A model generated the notes under the pieces. The model had not been told where the DNA came from. It saw nothing but the letters and a program-made list of their open reading frames with translations, and did not search any database. Both the position numbers and the translations under genes were made by a program. From Amycolatopsis suaedae (lineage in GTDB: Bacteria > Actinomycetota > Actinomycetes > Mycobacteriales > Pseudonocardiaceae), in NCBI RefSeq assembly GCF_004214935.1, contig NZ_SFCC01000006.1, positions 186,001-250,000 on the forward strand: a stretch of 64,000 bases of DNA. The letters are read 5' to 3'. Positions 1 through 10,626 of this stretch are shown in pieces. The first letter of the stretch is position 1. Each line of letters starts with the position of its first letter.

Positions 1-671
1 TTGTCCACGAGTTCCTTGAGCTGGGCGTACATCCGCTCCTTGTAGCGGCCGAACGTCGACGGGTGGACGGCGTCGGGGTCATTCCAGTCCCAGATCGAGT
101 AGTAGAAGCCCAGCTTGATGCCGTGCCGCTCGGTGGCGGCCTTCAGCTCGGCGAGGATGTCGCGGTTCTTGTCGAACGACGAGTGGTCGCGCAGGTTCCA
201 CCGGTTGACCTTGGTCGGCCAGAGCGCGTAGCCGTCGTGGTGCTTCGACGTGATCACGATGTAGCGCTGGCCTGCCTCCTTTGCCGTGCGTGCGATGGCC
301 TCGGCGTCGAACTCGGCCGGGTTGAACTCTGCGGCGAACCGCTCGTACTCCGCCTGCGGAATCCGGCACTGCCGCTTGATCCACTCCGCGTCGCGGCAGA
401 CGGTGCCGTCTGGTCTGGTGTATTCACCCTCCAGGTGTGAATACACGCCGAAGTGGATGAACATCCCGAACCGGTCCTCACGCCACGCGCGGGTGCGCTC
501 GGACGTCAGCGGATCGTCGATCGCGTGGTTGGTTCCCGGACCCGACGCCGGCGGGCTCGCCTGCGCCACAGTCGTCGGATGTGTCGGCTGCCCGGTATCG
601 GTCAGCAGGCCGACAACGAGCGCGGTCGCGGCCGCGGAAATCAGCGCCGTGCGCCAGGTCTGCCAGGACAT
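1..671 (-). CDS. alpha-L-fucosidase (GH29), N-terminal part, cut by window edge
   Basis: Secreted glycoside hydrolase that removes alpha-L-fucose from glycans. About 223 residues are visible, reading from an ATG at 671 leftward off the window. Residues 1-25 form a signal peptide or anchor (MSWQTWRTALISAAATALVV), followed by a Pro/Thr/Ser linker to about residue 48. The GH29 barrel then begins with FGMFIHFGVYS, SKHHDGYALW and FYYSIWDW, all conserved in the family. The catalytic nucleophile normally lies further downstream and is outside the window. No stop or frameshift is seen. It is not obviously co-transcribed with the SGNH gene, which lies upstream on the same strand after a 55-nt gap. Family assignment is firm; natural substrate unknown. 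Confidence 0.93.
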   Translation of the reverse strand, partial: MSWQTWRTALISAAATALVVGLLTDTGQPTHPTTVAQASPPASGPGTNHAIDDPLTSERTRAWREDRFGMFIHFGVYSHLEGEYTRPDGTVCRDAEWIKRQCRIPQAEYERFAAEFNPAEFDAEAIARTAKEAGQRYIVITSKHHDGYALWPTKVNRWNLRDHSSFDKNRDILAELKAATERHGIKLGFYYSIWDWNDPDAVHPSTFGRYKERMYAQLKELVD

Positions 672-726
672 GGAACAGCACGCTAAGACAGCGATAGGTC
701 AGATGTATACCGCCGACCGTGGTAGG

Positions 727-1500
727 TCAGACAGGGCGGACCGGGAGCAGATCGGGCTGTTTCGGCAGGAAACCGTCGCCGGGCGAGCGGCCGATCAGCC
801 GATTGCGCACGCGCGAGATCGCCACCGGTCGGACCTCTCGCCACAACCATGCCGCGTGCCCACGCACGCCGGGCTGGGGCGGCGGACCGGGCAGCGGTTC
901 CAGCCAGGACGGCTGCGTGCTGACCCCGAGCACGGTGAGCAGGTGTGCCGCGAGCCGCCGGTGCCCATGGTGGGACAGGTGCAGCCGGTCGCGGCCGAAG
1001 TACCGCAGGTCGTGCACGGCCGGGTCCGGGCCGATGTCGACCAGCAGCGCGCCGTAGTGCTCGGCTGCGGCGGTGATCGCCTCGTTGAGGACGGTGATCC
1101 GCGGCCCCAGCCGCCTGCCGAGCGGCATGCGGCGGGAGATGTCGCTCAGCGTGAACACCGCGACCGTCGGCGCGATCTCGGTGGCCCCGCCGACGGCGGT
1201 GTCGACCCGGCGGCGGATCTCGTCGTCGCTCCAGCCGCCGGACATCACGTCGTTTCCGCCGCCGAACAGTGCGATGAAGTCCGGCCGCAAGCGTTTGGCA
1301 ACCGGCATCTGTTCGGCGACGATCTGGTCCAGCCTGCGCCCGCGAACGGCCAGGTTCGCGTACCGGAGGCCGGGCTGCTCGTCGGCGAGCCGCTCCGCGA
1401 CGAGGTCCGCCCAGCCGCGGTAGCGGGACCCGTCCGGGTAGGGGTCGTCCAGGCCCTCGGCGCAGCTGTCGCCAAGGGTCACGAACCGTTCGAAGGGCAT
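727..1500 (-). CDS. SGNH/GDSL-family hydrolase
   Basis: Cytosolic esterase/lipase-type hydrolase of 257 residues with no signal peptide. The SGNH blocks are in order: block I as TLGDSCAEG near residue 8 (nucleophile Ser), a Gly in block II, block III as GGGND near residue 80, and block V as DRLHLSHHGH near residue 170 (catalytic Asp and His). The start ATG sits immediately before the block I strand, as usual for cytosolic members. It follows the GAF regulator on the same strand with a 49-nt gap and could be its second cistron. The substrate cannot be deduced; members act on acyl esters of lipids, sugars or peptides. Confidence 0.88.
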   Translation of the reverse strand: MPFERFVTLGDSCAEGLDDPYPDGSRYRGWADLVAERLADEQPGLRYANLAVRGRRLDQIVAEQMPVAKRLRPDFIALFGGGNDVMSGGWSDDEIRRRVDTAVGGATEIAPTVAVFTLSDISRRMPLGRRLGPRITVLNEAITAAAEHYGALLVDIGPDPAVHDLRYFGRDRLHLSHHGHRRLAAHLLTVLGVSTQPSWLEPLPGPPPQPGVRGHAAWLWREVRPVAISRVRNRLIGRSPGDGFLPKQPDLLPVRPV

Positions 1501-1549
1501 TCGGTACTCCGCAATCCGCCGTTAACCAGACGGACAGGGTACCGGCAAC

Positions 1550-3028
1550 TCAGAGACGGCCGCGGTGGGCGAGCAGGACAGCCCGTCGCGGGTCGTCGGC
1601 GGGCAGCCGTTCCAGCAGCGCGTCGATCACCTCGAGATCGTCGGCGCCGCAGGAGGTCTCCCAGAACGTCCACAGCGGCTCGGCGCCGTCGCCGTCCAGC
1701 ACGACCCGCCGCGACAGCGCGGTCAGCGACTCCCGCTCCTCCCGCACGGCCGGCGACTCGGACGCGGGCAGCAGCGGACCGCCGAACGCCGCCGCCACCC
1801 CGGCGGCCGACCCGGACCGCACCGCCGCCCTGGCCCGCAGGAAGTCCGCGTCGACCGTCGCGGCCAGCCGGTACGGCCGGGTGCGCACCACCGCGGAGCC
1901 GAGCTGGCCACGCAGCCGGTGGATCTCCGCCCGCACGGTCACCGGGTTGCCCGCGTCGCCGTAGAGCAGGAACGCCAGCTGATCCGAGCGCAGCCCCTGC
2001 GGGTGCAGCGCCAGCAGGGCCAGGATCTCGGCGTGCCGCAGCGTGATCGGCACCTCCTGGCCGTCGACGGTTGCCGTCGGATCGCCGTCGTCGAGAAACC
2101 TCAGCCGCAGCACCGGTTGCGGCGCGCTCGACCGGGGCCTGCGCTGCAGCCGCAGCAGGTATCCCTCCGCCAGCGGCTCGACGGTGGCGAGGCGGCCGTC
2201 CGGCAGGGTCACCGTGCCGCCGGCCGGCCGGATATCCACAGTGGACGGAAGCGGGCCGCAGGACTCGGTGGCCAGCACCCGCCCGGTCCGCGACAGCAAC
2301 GCGCCCGGCTCGCCCCGCAACGCCGTCAGGTGCGGCATGTTGAGCAGCCGGAGCCGCTCGTCCCGCACGGCCAGTTGCGCGGCGAGCTGCCCCTCCGCCA
2401 GGCGGGCCGACGCGGACACCAGCGCCAGCGTCGCCGGGTGGACCGTCCGCAGTGGACCGCTGACGTCGATCGCGCCGAGCAGCCCGCCGGTCTCCGGGTC
2501 GCGCAGTGGCGCCGCTGCGCAGGTCCACGCGTGATAGGTGCGCACCAGGTGCTCCGCCGAGTAGATCTGCACCGGCTCGCCGGTGGCCAGCGCGGTGCCC
2601 ATCGCGTTGGTGCCGATGACGTCCTCGGTCCACCGCGTGCCCTCCGACAGGTGCACCCGGTCGGCCCGCAACCGCACGTCGGTGGCGCCCTCCCGCCACA
2701 GGATGTGCCCCTGGGCGTCGGTGACGATCATGATGTGCTCGGCGTCGTCGGCGATGCTGACCAGCGTCTGCCGGAGGATCGGCAGTACTGCCGCAAGCGG
2801 ATGGGCGGAACGGACCTCTTCCAGCTCGGCGTCCTCGTAGACCAGCGGCGGCGGGGTGCTGTCCGGGTCCACGTGGGCGGCCAGCGAGCGGTTCCACGAG
2901 TCGGAGACGACCGACCGCGGCGACCGCGGCGCAGGAACCCCGGACAGCACCGCCTCGTGGACATGGGCGAGCAGCCGCGCGTACGACACCGGGTCGCGCA
3001 GCAGGTCCGGGGCGGGCCGCTCTGCCAC
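1550..3028 (-). CDS. GAF-domain transcriptional regulator (AcoR N-terminus-like) with C-terminal winged helix
   Basis: Probable sensor-activator of the divergent aldehyde dehydrogenase operon; 492 residues from the GTG at 3028. A longer reading frame to 3148 exists but would run through the divergent promoter region. Residues about 85-215 resemble the GAF domain of acetoin/glycerol-type activators, including [20 protein letters not shown]. There is no AAA+ sigma-54 ATPase module and no Fis helix. Instead residues about 345-425 look like a winged helix ([17 protein letters not shown], then [13 protein letters not shown]). This GAF regulator / aldehyde dehydrogenase / DUF779 neighbourhood is, to my recollection, recurrent in actinobacteria. 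The ligand is unknown; an aldehyde or alcohol is plausible. Confidence 0.82.
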   Translation of the reverse strand: MAERPAPDLLRDPVSYARLLAHVHEAVLSGVPAPRSPRSVVSDSWNRSLAAHVDPDSTPPPLVYEDAELEEVRSAHPLAAVLPILRQTLVSIADDAEHIMIVTDAQGHILWREGATDVRLRADRVHLSEGTRWTEDVIGTNAMGTALATGEPVQIYSAEHLVRTYHAWTCAAAPLRDPETGGLLGAIDVSGPLRTVHPATLALVSASARLAEGQLAAQLAVRDERLRLLNMPHLTALRGEPGALLSRTGRVLATESCGPLPSTVDIRPAGGTVTLPDGRLATVEPLAEGYLLRLQRRPRSSAPQPVLRLRFLDDGDPTATVDGQEVPITLRHAEILALLALHPQGLRSDQLAFLLYGDAGNPVTVRAEIHRLRGQLGSAVVRTRPYRLAATVDADFLRARAAVRSGSAAGVAAAFGGPLLPASESPAVREERESLTALSRRVVLDGDGAEPLWTFWETSCGADDLEVIDALLERLPADDPRRAVLLAHRGRL

Positions 3029-3053
3029 ACCCTGAGCGTAGAGACCGCCGTCA

Positions 3054-3085
3054 CAGCGCTGCAACGTCGGTGCAACGTGGCGCTG
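3054..3085. promoter_or_regulatory. operator-like repeat between GAF regulator and aldehyde dehydrogenase
   Basis: In the 101-nt divergent gap, two direct copies of TGCAACGT (3060-3067 and 3071-3078) are framed by the inverted arms CAGCGC (3054-3059) and GCGCTG (3080-3085). TGCAAC-type half-sites are reported for related actinobacterial activators of alcohol/aldehyde metabolism. This is a likely binding site for the divergent GAF regulator; the assignment is inference. Confidence 0.5.
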
Positions 3086-3129
3086 CCTACCGTCCCGGCC
3101 AACCTCAGCGACGAGCCAGGAGGACGCAG

Positions 3130-4652
<1,523 letters not shown>

Positions 4653-4653
<1 letters not shown>

Positions 4654-4997
4654 TGGAGCGGGTCGCGTTGACCGGCGCCGCCGCCGACCTGCTGCGGCGG
4701 CTGGTGGCCGAGCACGGGCCGGTGATGTTCCACCAGTCCGGCGGCTGCTGTGACGGCAGTGCGCCGATGTGTTACCCGCGCGGCGAGTTCCGCATCGGCG
4801 ACCTCGACGTGCACCTCGGCGACCTGCGGGTCGACGGTATCGACCCGGTGCCGGTGTGGATGTCCGGCGCGCAGTTCGAGTACTGGAAGCACACCCACCT
4901 GACCATCGACGTGGTGGCCGGGCGGGGTAGTGGGTTCTCGCTGGAGGCGCCCGAAGGCGTGCGCTTCCTGATCCGGTCCCGGCTGCTCGACGGGTGA
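4653..4997 (+). CDS. DUF779 family protein
   Basis: Small conserved protein of 114 residues of unknown function, typically encoded next to aldehyde dehydrogenases. The ATG overlaps the preceding stop as TGATG. The visible hallmark is a Cys-rich segment GGCCDGSAPMCY at about residues 29-40, followed by a conserved W-M-S-G-x-Q-F-E-Y-W stretch at about 68-77. The cysteines suggest a metal or redox role, but none is established. No signal peptide or membrane segment. It is followed at once by a strong bidirectional terminator that ends the operon. Confidence 0.9.
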
Positions 4998-5003
4998 ACA
5001 CGG

Positions 5004-5037
5004 CGGAGGGGGCCGCACCCGGGCGCGGCCCCCTCCG
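5004..5037. terminator. bidirectional hairpin terminator between convergent genes
   Basis: A perfect 13-bp GC-rich stem (5004-5016 with 5025-5037) and an 8-nt loop lie between the DUF779 stop and the GH20 stop. There is no T-tract, as is common in high-GC actinobacteria. Its position between convergent genes fits termination for both. Confidence 0.8.
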
Positions 5038-5040
5038 TCG

Positions 5041-6633
5041 TCACTTCCAGTCGATCTGCGGCGACCGGTAGAAGTCGATGCCCTGCAGGGCCAGGCGCGG
5101 CCCGTGCGCACCCAGCCGGGTCCGGAACGACTCCCAGTCGTGGCTGGCCGCGGCCGACCAGGCCAGCTCGGCCACCGCGGGCAGCCTCGGGAACGCCATG
5201 AACTCGATGTCGTCCATCGTCCGCAGCGTCTCCGACCACAGCGGCGCCTCGACGCCGAGGATCGCCGACTCCGGGACCACCGGGAACTGCGTGCCGGGGT
5301 TCCAGTCGTAAGCGGTCTTGACCTCGATGTAGCCGGCCCACTTCAGGCCCAGCTTGGTGTTCTCGTCGTACTTCATGTCGAGGTACACCTTGGGCGCCGG
5401 GGAGAGCAGCACCTTGCCGCCGCGCTTGACGTGCTCACTGACCGCGGCGTCGGTGTCGTTGGCGGTGAACCAGTACTGCGCCACCGTGTCGGTCGGCGGG
5501 GCCGCCTTGGCGATCTCGTGCCAGCCCTGCGCCTTCTTGCCGTACTTGGTGACCATCGGGATCACCCGGTCCATGAACTTCTTGTAGTCCGCGTCGGGCG
5601 TCGAGTGCGCCTCGTCGCCGCCGATGTGCAGGTACGGCCCCGGGGTCATCTCGGCCAGCTCGCGGATGACGTCCTCGACGAACTTGTACGTCACCTCGGA
5701 GTCGATGCACAGCGAGCTGTAGCCGACCTCCATGTCGGTGCGCGGCGGCACCGGCTTGCCGTCGCAGTTCAGCTCGCCGTAGACCGACTGGGCCGCGTTG
5801 GTGTGACCCGGCAGGTCGACCTCGGGAACGACCGTGATGAATCGTGACGCCGCGTAGCTGATCAGCTCCTTGTAGTCGGCCTTGGTCAGGAAGCCGCCGC
5901 CGACGCCGTCGACACCGGTGCCCTCGCCGCCGCCCTCGGGAGCCAGCCGCGGCCAGCTGTCGATCTGGATGCGCCAGCCCTGGTCGTCGGTCAGGTGCAG
6001 GTGCAGGTAGTTGATCTTGTACTGGGCGATCTGGTCGATGTAGCGCTTGATCTCCGGCAGCGTGTGGAAGTGCCGGGCGATGTCCAGCATCGCGCCGCGG
6101 TGCTCGAACCGCGGGTAGTCGACGATCCGGCCGCCGGGCAGCGTCCACAGCTTCGGCTGGGGCCGCTTGGCCTCGATCTGGGCGCCGAACAGCTGACGCA
6201 GCGTCTGCACGCCCGCGAACAGGCCCGCCCCGGTGTTGGCCCGGACGGTCACGCCGCCGCCGGCGACGTCGAGCTGGTAGCCGTCCTCGCCGATCCGCGG
6301 GTCGGCCTTGCCCAGCTGCAGCGAGATGCCGGGGCCGAACGAGTGGCGGGGGTTCACCGGGAGCGGGTAGCCGGTGGCCGGGCGCAGTACCCCGGCCAGG
6401 TACTCGCCGACCTGCTTGGCTTCCTTCGAGCCGCGCTCGGTCTTGATGGAGCTGATCGGGGTCAGCCAGAACTTCGAGTTGTTCGGCTTGGTCTCGACCG
6501 GCGCGGGGATGACATCGGTGAGTTTGCGGGCCTCGGCCGCGGGCTGATCGGCAGCCGCGCCGGGTGCCGCCGCCACAGAGGCGGCCAGCACGGCCGCGCC
6601 CAGCAGCGTGGTGAGGGACAAACGCTTCCGCAC
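5041..6633 (-). CDS. secreted beta-N-acetylhexosaminidase (GH20)
   Basis: Releases terminal GlcNAc or GalNAc from chitin oligomers and glycans outside the cell; 530 residues. The GTG start at 6633 follows GGAGG at a good distance. Residues 1-28 are a Sec signal (MRKRLSLTTLLGAAVLAASV then APGAAA). An N-terminal GH20b-type domain (about 40-165) precedes the barrel, with RGAMLDIARHF and LHLHLTDDQGWR. The catalytic Asp-Glu pair is in HIGGDEAHS near residues 339-340. The C-terminus matches the catalytic domain end, with no carbohydrate-binding module. A DasR-type site lies 35-45 nt upstream of the start, consistent with GlcNAc-responsive control. Confidence 0.95.
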   Translation of the reverse strand: MRKRLSLTTLLGAAVLAASVAAAPGAAADQPAAEARKLTDVIPAPVETKPNNSKFWLTPISSIKTERGSKEAKQVGEYLAGVLRPATGYPLPVNPRHSFGPGISLQLGKADPRIGEDGYQLDVAGGGVTVRANTGAGLFAGVQTLRQLFGAQIEAKRPQPKLWTLPGGRIVDYPRFEHRGAMLDIARHFHTLPEIKRYIDQIAQYKINYLHLHLTDDQGWRIQIDSWPRLAPEGGGEGTGVDGVGGGFLTKADYKELISYAASRFITVVPEVDLPGHTNAAQSVYGELNCDGKPVPPRTDMEVGYSSLCIDSEVTYKFVEDVIRELAEMTPGPYLHIGGDEAHSTPDADYKKFMDRVIPMVTKYGKKAQGWHEIAKAAPPTDTVAQYWFTANDTDAAVSEHVKRGGKVLLSPAPKVYLDMKYDENTKLGLKWAGYIEVKTAYDWNPGTQFPVVPESAILGVEAPLWSETLRTMDDIEFMAFPRLPAVAELAWSAAASHDWESFRTRLGAHGPRLALQGIDFYRSPQIDWK

Positions 6634-6666
6634 GGAGCACCTCCGAATGGGGAAGAGAGACCCATA

Positions 6667-6680
6667 AAGGTATAGACCAA
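6667..6680. promoter_or_regulatory. DasR-like (dre) operator upstream of GH20 gene
   Basis: Read on the minus strand the site is TTGGTCTATACCTT, one base off the palindromic core GGTCTAGACC of the DasR responsive element known from Streptomyces. It lies in the leader/promoter of a hexosaminidase, a classical DasR target. The dasR gene itself is not in the window. Confidence 0.6.
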
Positions 6681-6863
6681 TGCACTAAAGGTCACAATGT
6701 TCCGACCGGCTAATTCACGCTGTGTGATTGAATAAGTGAATCCGCTGACCGGCTGTGGCCGTCCCGTGATGAACCGGTGGGCGCCAGCGGCGTCCTCAGG
6801 GTGGGACGACATACTGGTCTTCCGGTACAACGGCAATAACGAACGAGGAAAAGGAGCGGGGGC

Positions 6864-8636
6864 GTGGACTCATTCGCGAGCTCGTTGCTCTCGTTCGCCC
6901 ACAGCATCTTCGGCCCGGGCTTCTGCCCCGGCGACTGGGTGTGGGCGACGGGGACCGCGGGCGCGCTGATCGCGCTCTTCCCGATCGCTGGCGCGATGAT
7001 CATCGCGCTGATCCGCAAGTTCACCGGGAACCGCTACGACCTGACGATGATGGGCGTCTTCGGCGTCGTCGCCGCCATCATGGTGCTGCTGTTCCCCGCT
7101 CTGCTGTTCAGCGGCGTGTCCAGCACGTTCCGCGCGGTCAACGCCGGCCAGACCGGCGGCCTGACCAGCGCCGAGCTGGCCACCAAGGACAAGTCGTTCT
7201 GCTGGGTCGACGAGGGACAGGACAAGTACCTCGGCGGTGGCGAGAACGTCTTCGAGGCGCTGTTCTACCCGTCCGGCAACGGCCTGGCCTACGGCTTCTA
7301 CCTCGGCGCCCTGGTCGGCCTGCCCGCGCTGGCGCTGCTGTTCACCATGCTGCTGGCCCGCACCTCGCTGCGTCGCGGCCCGAAGTGGCCGGCGCGGTTC
7401 TTCTGGATCCCGTTCGTCCTGATGTACGTGTTCACCCTGGGTGTCAGCGCCAACACGGCCGTGCACCTGTGGCTGGGCTACGTGCCGATCACCGTGCTCG
7501 GTGTCGTGCCGGTGGCGCTGGTCGGCGCGCCCGCGTGGTCGACCATCCAGCGGGCCGAACGACGGCAGGCCGAGGCCAAGCTCCGGCAGGAGCAGCAGGA
7601 GAAGCCGCCGCCCTACGTCCCGCCCGCGCAGGACAAGCCCGCCCTGCCACCGCCGCCGCCCCCGCCGGCCAAGCAGTACCCGCAGACCGCGCTGGCCGAG
7701 GCGCCGTCGCCGGAACTGGCTGCCGCGCCGGGGCCCGTCCCGCTGCCACCGGGGTCGATCAAGGCGGGCGGCAGCCGGTACCGGCGGGTCCGCCAGCTCG
7801 GCGCCGGTGGGTTCGGGACCGTCTGGCAGGCCGTCGACAACCAGCTCGGCCGCACCGTGGCGCTCAAGATCGCGCACGCGCCCGACCGGGACACCGCGGA
7901 GCGGATGAACCGTGAGGCCAGGGCGCTGGCCGCCATCCACCATCCGAACTGCGTGCGGGTCTACGACCTGGTGGAGGAGCCGGACGGCCTGGCACTGGTG
8001 ATGGAGTACCTGGAGGGGCAGTCGCTGGCGACGGCCGTCGACGGCGCCGGGCCGCTCGACGACGTCGCGGCCGGGCGCCTGTGGGCCACGATGGCCGGCG
8101 CGCTGTCGGCCGCGCACGACAAGGGGGTGCTGCACCGTGACGTCAAGCCGTCGAACGTCATCGTCGACCCCGGCGGCATGCCGCACCTGATCGACTTCGG
8201 GATCGCCCGCAGCAAGGGCGACTCCACGCTGACCGCCACCGGCATGATGATCGGCACCCCGGACTTCGTCGCGCCGGAGACCGCGGCCGGCGCGCCGGCC
8301 AGCCCGGCGTCGGACGCCTGGCAGCTGGCAGCGACGGTGAGCTACGCGTTGTCCGGTCACCCGCCGAGGGGCACCAGGGAGACGCCGATGGCGGCCCTGA
8401 TGGCGGCGGCCCGCGCCGAGCCGGCCAACCAGCTGCCGCAGCGAACGGTCCACTCGCGCCTGCTGATCGCCTCACTCGACCCCGAGCCGCGCCGCAGGCC
8501 GACGCTGAACGCGGTGCGGCAGGAGGTGGAGGGCTGGCTGGCTCGCCAGGGGACGTCCACCGACGGCCCGGTCACCCGGGTCGTGCCCAGGGCGGGCAAC
8601 TCGGCCGGCTTCCGCGCCCCGCACCAGGGCTCCTAG
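6864..8636 (+). CDS. Ser/Thr protein kinase with N-terminal multi-pass membrane domain
   Basis: 590 residues from a GTG start behind AAGGAG. Residues 1-200 form an integral membrane region with about four or five helices (near 28-50, 63-85, 144-166, 180-200 and 205-225) and two Cys in the exposed loops. A Pro-rich linker follows at about 245-300 with a run of seven prolines. The C-terminal kinase domain (about 308-575) has GAGGFGTV, VALK (Lys near 335), HRDVKPSN (Asp near 426) and DFG (Asp near 444), then GTPDFVAPE, so it should be active. This is the reverse of PknB-type kinases, whose kinase domain precedes a single helix. No partner gene is adjacent; substrates unknown. Confidence 0.9.
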   Translation: MDSFASSLLSFAHSIFGPGFCPGDWVWATGTAGALIALFPIAGAMIIALIRKFTGNRYDLTMMGVFGVVAAIMVLLFPALLFSGVSSTFRAVNAGQTGGLTSAELATKDKSFCWVDEGQDKYLGGGENVFEALFYPSGNGLAYGFYLGALVGLPALALLFTMLLARTSLRRGPKWPARFFWIPFVLMYVFTLGVSANTAVHLWLGYVPITVLGVVPVALVGAPAWSTIQRAERRQAEAKLRQEQQEKPPPYVPPAQDKPALPPPPPPPAKQYPQTALAEAPSPELAAAPGPVPLPPGSIKAGGSRYRRVRQLGAGGFGTVWQAVDNQLGRTVALKIAHAPDRDTAERMNREARALAAIHHPNCVRVYDLVEEPDGLALVMEYLEGQSLATAVDGAGPLDDVAAGRLWATMAGALSAAHDKGVLHRDVKPSNVIVDPGGMPHLIDFGIARSKGDSTLTATGMMIGTPDFVAPETAAGAPASPASDAWQLAATVSYALSGHPPRGTRETPMAALMAAARAEPANQLPQRTVHSRLLIASLDPEPRRRPTLNAVRQEVEGWLARQGTSTDGPVTRVVPRAGNSAGFRAPHQGS

Positions 8637-9048
8637 CGCCCGTGCCCAGGGAGGCGAGTCTTCCGGAACGCGAATGACGCGCCCGGCGAAGCCCGGTGTG
8701 GGTTGGCTTGTCGCATGTCCCCCAATGTGGCATTGGGGTACTTGAACTCCCCCAATGTGGCATTGGGGGAGTTCGCCGGTGGCCGGGGTGGTTTCGTTCG
8801 TGGTGACTGGTGGGGTTGCCGAGCCTGCTGTGACCGCTGAGGTCGCCGAGGCCGCGACACCGGCGCCGCAAAGCTCGCGAAGGCCACCTTCATCACATGA
8901 GACGACAGGAACTCGGCCTTCACGAGCGGACCCGCGAGTCCCACCGTCACGCACGCGAGTTCCACGCTCCGGCACGCGAACTCCACCGTCCCGCAACCAC
9001 CCCACACCCGCGGAAATGCCGGGCCCTCACGGCATCGAGGCAGGTGCC
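8637..9048. other. gene-free stretch made of dispersed repeats
   Basis: This 412-nt gap between the kinase and the mannosyltransferase (convergent) holds no convincing gene. It contains two CCCCAATG-type hairpins (8720-8774), a 35-nt segment shared with the gap at 55.5 kb (8693-8727, inverted), a degenerate copy of the GTGAAGGCCACCTTCA repeat (8876-8926) and an array of CGCGAGTTC-type units (about 8931-8990), which recur at 52.9 and 55.35 kb. Confidence 0.75.
8720..8774. repeat. two tandem CCCCAATG hairpins
   Basis: The first hairpin is CCCCAATG-tgg-CATTGGGG at 8720-8738. The second repeats it with longer arms: GAACTCCCCCAATG at 8744-8757 pairs perfectly with 8761-8774 (14 bp, 3-nt loop). 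They lie between convergent genes and could serve as terminators, but the direct duplication marks them as a repeat family. Confidence 0.8.
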
Positions 9049-10605
9049 TCAGCGCCAGGAGGGCAGCCAGAGTTCGGCCTGCCAGCGTTCCTGGGTGATC
9101 GAGTCGCCGTTGAGGATCGGCCACAGCCAGACGAAGTTCGCCACCACCAGGCCGACGTACAGCGCCACGACGAGCAGTCCCGTCCCGCGCCGTTCGACGC
9201 CCAGCTTCGCCGAACCGAGGATCTGGCCGAGGATCAGCGTCAGGCCCAGGATCAGGAACGGCGCCATCGGCGTGGCGTAGAAGAAATACATCTGCCGGTC
9301 GAGGTTGATGAACCAGGGCAGCAGGCCGGCGAGGTAGCCGACCAGCACCGCGGCGTAACGCCAGTCGGCGCGGAACAGCCACCGCCACAGCCCCCAGGCG
9401 AGCATCGGCAGAGCCAGCCACCACATCGCCGGCGTGCCGATGAGCATGGTCGCGCTGACGCACTCCGTCTCACCGCAGCCTGCCGCGGCCGTGCCGGACG
9501 CGTAGGCGTAGAGCATCGGCCGCAGGCCCATCGGCCAGGTCCACGGCTTGGACTCCCACGGGTGCGGGTCGTCGGCCGGGGTGTTCAGGCTGGAGTGGAA
9601 GTCGAGGACGTGCAGCGAGTACTGCGCGAGCGACTGCAGTGCGTCGGGCACCCAGGCGAAGATCCACCACGGCTGGATGTTCTTCATCTCGACCAGGTGC
9701 CGGTCGGTCGCGGTCTCGCTGGCGAACCAGAAGCCCCACGTCGCCAGGTACACCAGCAGCGGGATGGCCACCAGTGCCCACAACGCGGGCAGGACGTCCC
9801 TGCGCAGGGTGCCGACCCATGGCCTGCTCACCCCCGCCGCCCGCCGCGCCGCGACGTCGAAGGCCACGCAGAGCAGGCCGAACGCGACGATGTAGTACAG
9901 GCCGGACCACTTGACGCCCAGCGTCAGGCCGATCATGACCCCGCCGGCGAACCGCCACCAGCGGAACCCGAGCTTCGGACCGAAGCGGGATTCGTCGAGC
10001 CAGCCCTCGCGCACGGAAACGGCCAGCCGTTCGCGTACCTGGTCGCGGTCGACCAGCAGGCACGCGAACGCGGCGAGCACGAACAGCGCGAGGAAGATGT
10101 CCAGCATCCCCATCCGGGCCTGCAGGTGCAGCACGCCGTCGCAGATGACCAGGATCCCGGCGACGGCGCCGAGCATGGTGGACCGCGTCAGCCGCCGAGC
10201 CACGCGGACGGCCAGCAGGATGATCAGCGTGCCGGAGAGCGCGGCGGTGAACCGCCAGCCCCAGCTGTTGTAGCCGAGCAGCCACTCGCCGATGGCGATC
10301 AGTTGCTTCGCGACCGGCGGGTGGACGACCAGTTCGTAGCCGTAGTTGTCCTCGTAACCGCCGTTGCGCAGCATCTGCCACGCCTGCGGGACGTAGTGCT
10401 TCTCGTCGAAGACCGGCGTGCCCTTGTCGGTGGGGTGGCCGAGGTTCTGCAGGCGGATGACGCCGCCGATGACGGTGAGCACCAGCGTGACCACCCAGCC
10501 GCGGAGCCGGTCGGTCGGCATCGGCCTGCCGAGCAGCGTGGCCTCCCGGTCCGACGGCGGTTCATCCACGCCGGACCGCGACTGGCGCGTCAGGACTGTG
10601 GTCAC
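9049..10605 (-). CDS. pmt: polyprenyl-phosphate-mannose--protein mannosyltransferase (PMT, GT39)
   Basis: Integral membrane enzyme that transfers mannose from a polyprenyl-phosphate carrier to Ser/Thr of exported proteins during Sec translocation; 518 residues from a GTG at 10605. The N-terminal cytoplasmic tail leads into helix 1 (VVTLVLTVIGGVIRLQNLG). The first outer loop holds the conserved acidic pair in FDEKHYVPQAW (near 67-68), and the remainder alternates hydrophobic helices with loops to the C-terminus. M. tuberculosis keeps the same pmt and divergent rsmI arrangement (Rv1002c/Rv1003). Here a lipoprotein gene on the same strand lies between them, 21 nt upstream of pmt, so the two are likely co-transcribed. 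Confidence 0.94.
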   Translation of the reverse strand: MTTVLTRQSRSGVDEPPSDREATLLGRPMPTDRLRGWVVTLVLTVIGGVIRLQNLGHPTDKGTPVFDEKHYVPQAWQMLRNGGYEDNYGYELVVHPPVAKQLIAIGEWLLGYNSWGWRFTAALSGTLIILLAVRVARRLTRSTMLGAVAGILVICDGVLHLQARMGMLDIFLALFVLAAFACLLVDRDQVRERLAVSVREGWLDESRFGPKLGFRWWRFAGGVMIGLTLGVKWSGLYYIVAFGLLCVAFDVAARRAAGVSRPWVGTLRRDVLPALWALVAIPLLVYLATWGFWFASETATDRHLVEMKNIQPWWIFAWVPDALQSLAQYSLHVLDFHSSLNTPADDPHPWESKPWTWPMGLRPMLYAYASGTAAAGCGETECVSATMLIGTPAMWWLALPMLAWGLWRWLFRADWRYAAVLVGYLAGLLPWFINLDRQMYFFYATPMAPFLILGLTLILGQILGSAKLGVERRGTGLLVVALYVGLVVANFVWLWPILNGDSITQERWQAELWLPSWR

Positions 10606-10626
10606 GGGCCCGATCCTACGGGGAGC

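Noticed and set aside
8720-8990. short CRISPR-like array
   Set aside because: Two hairpin copies and loose CGCGAGTTC units are not evenly spaced, lack constant repeat length, and there are no cas genes.
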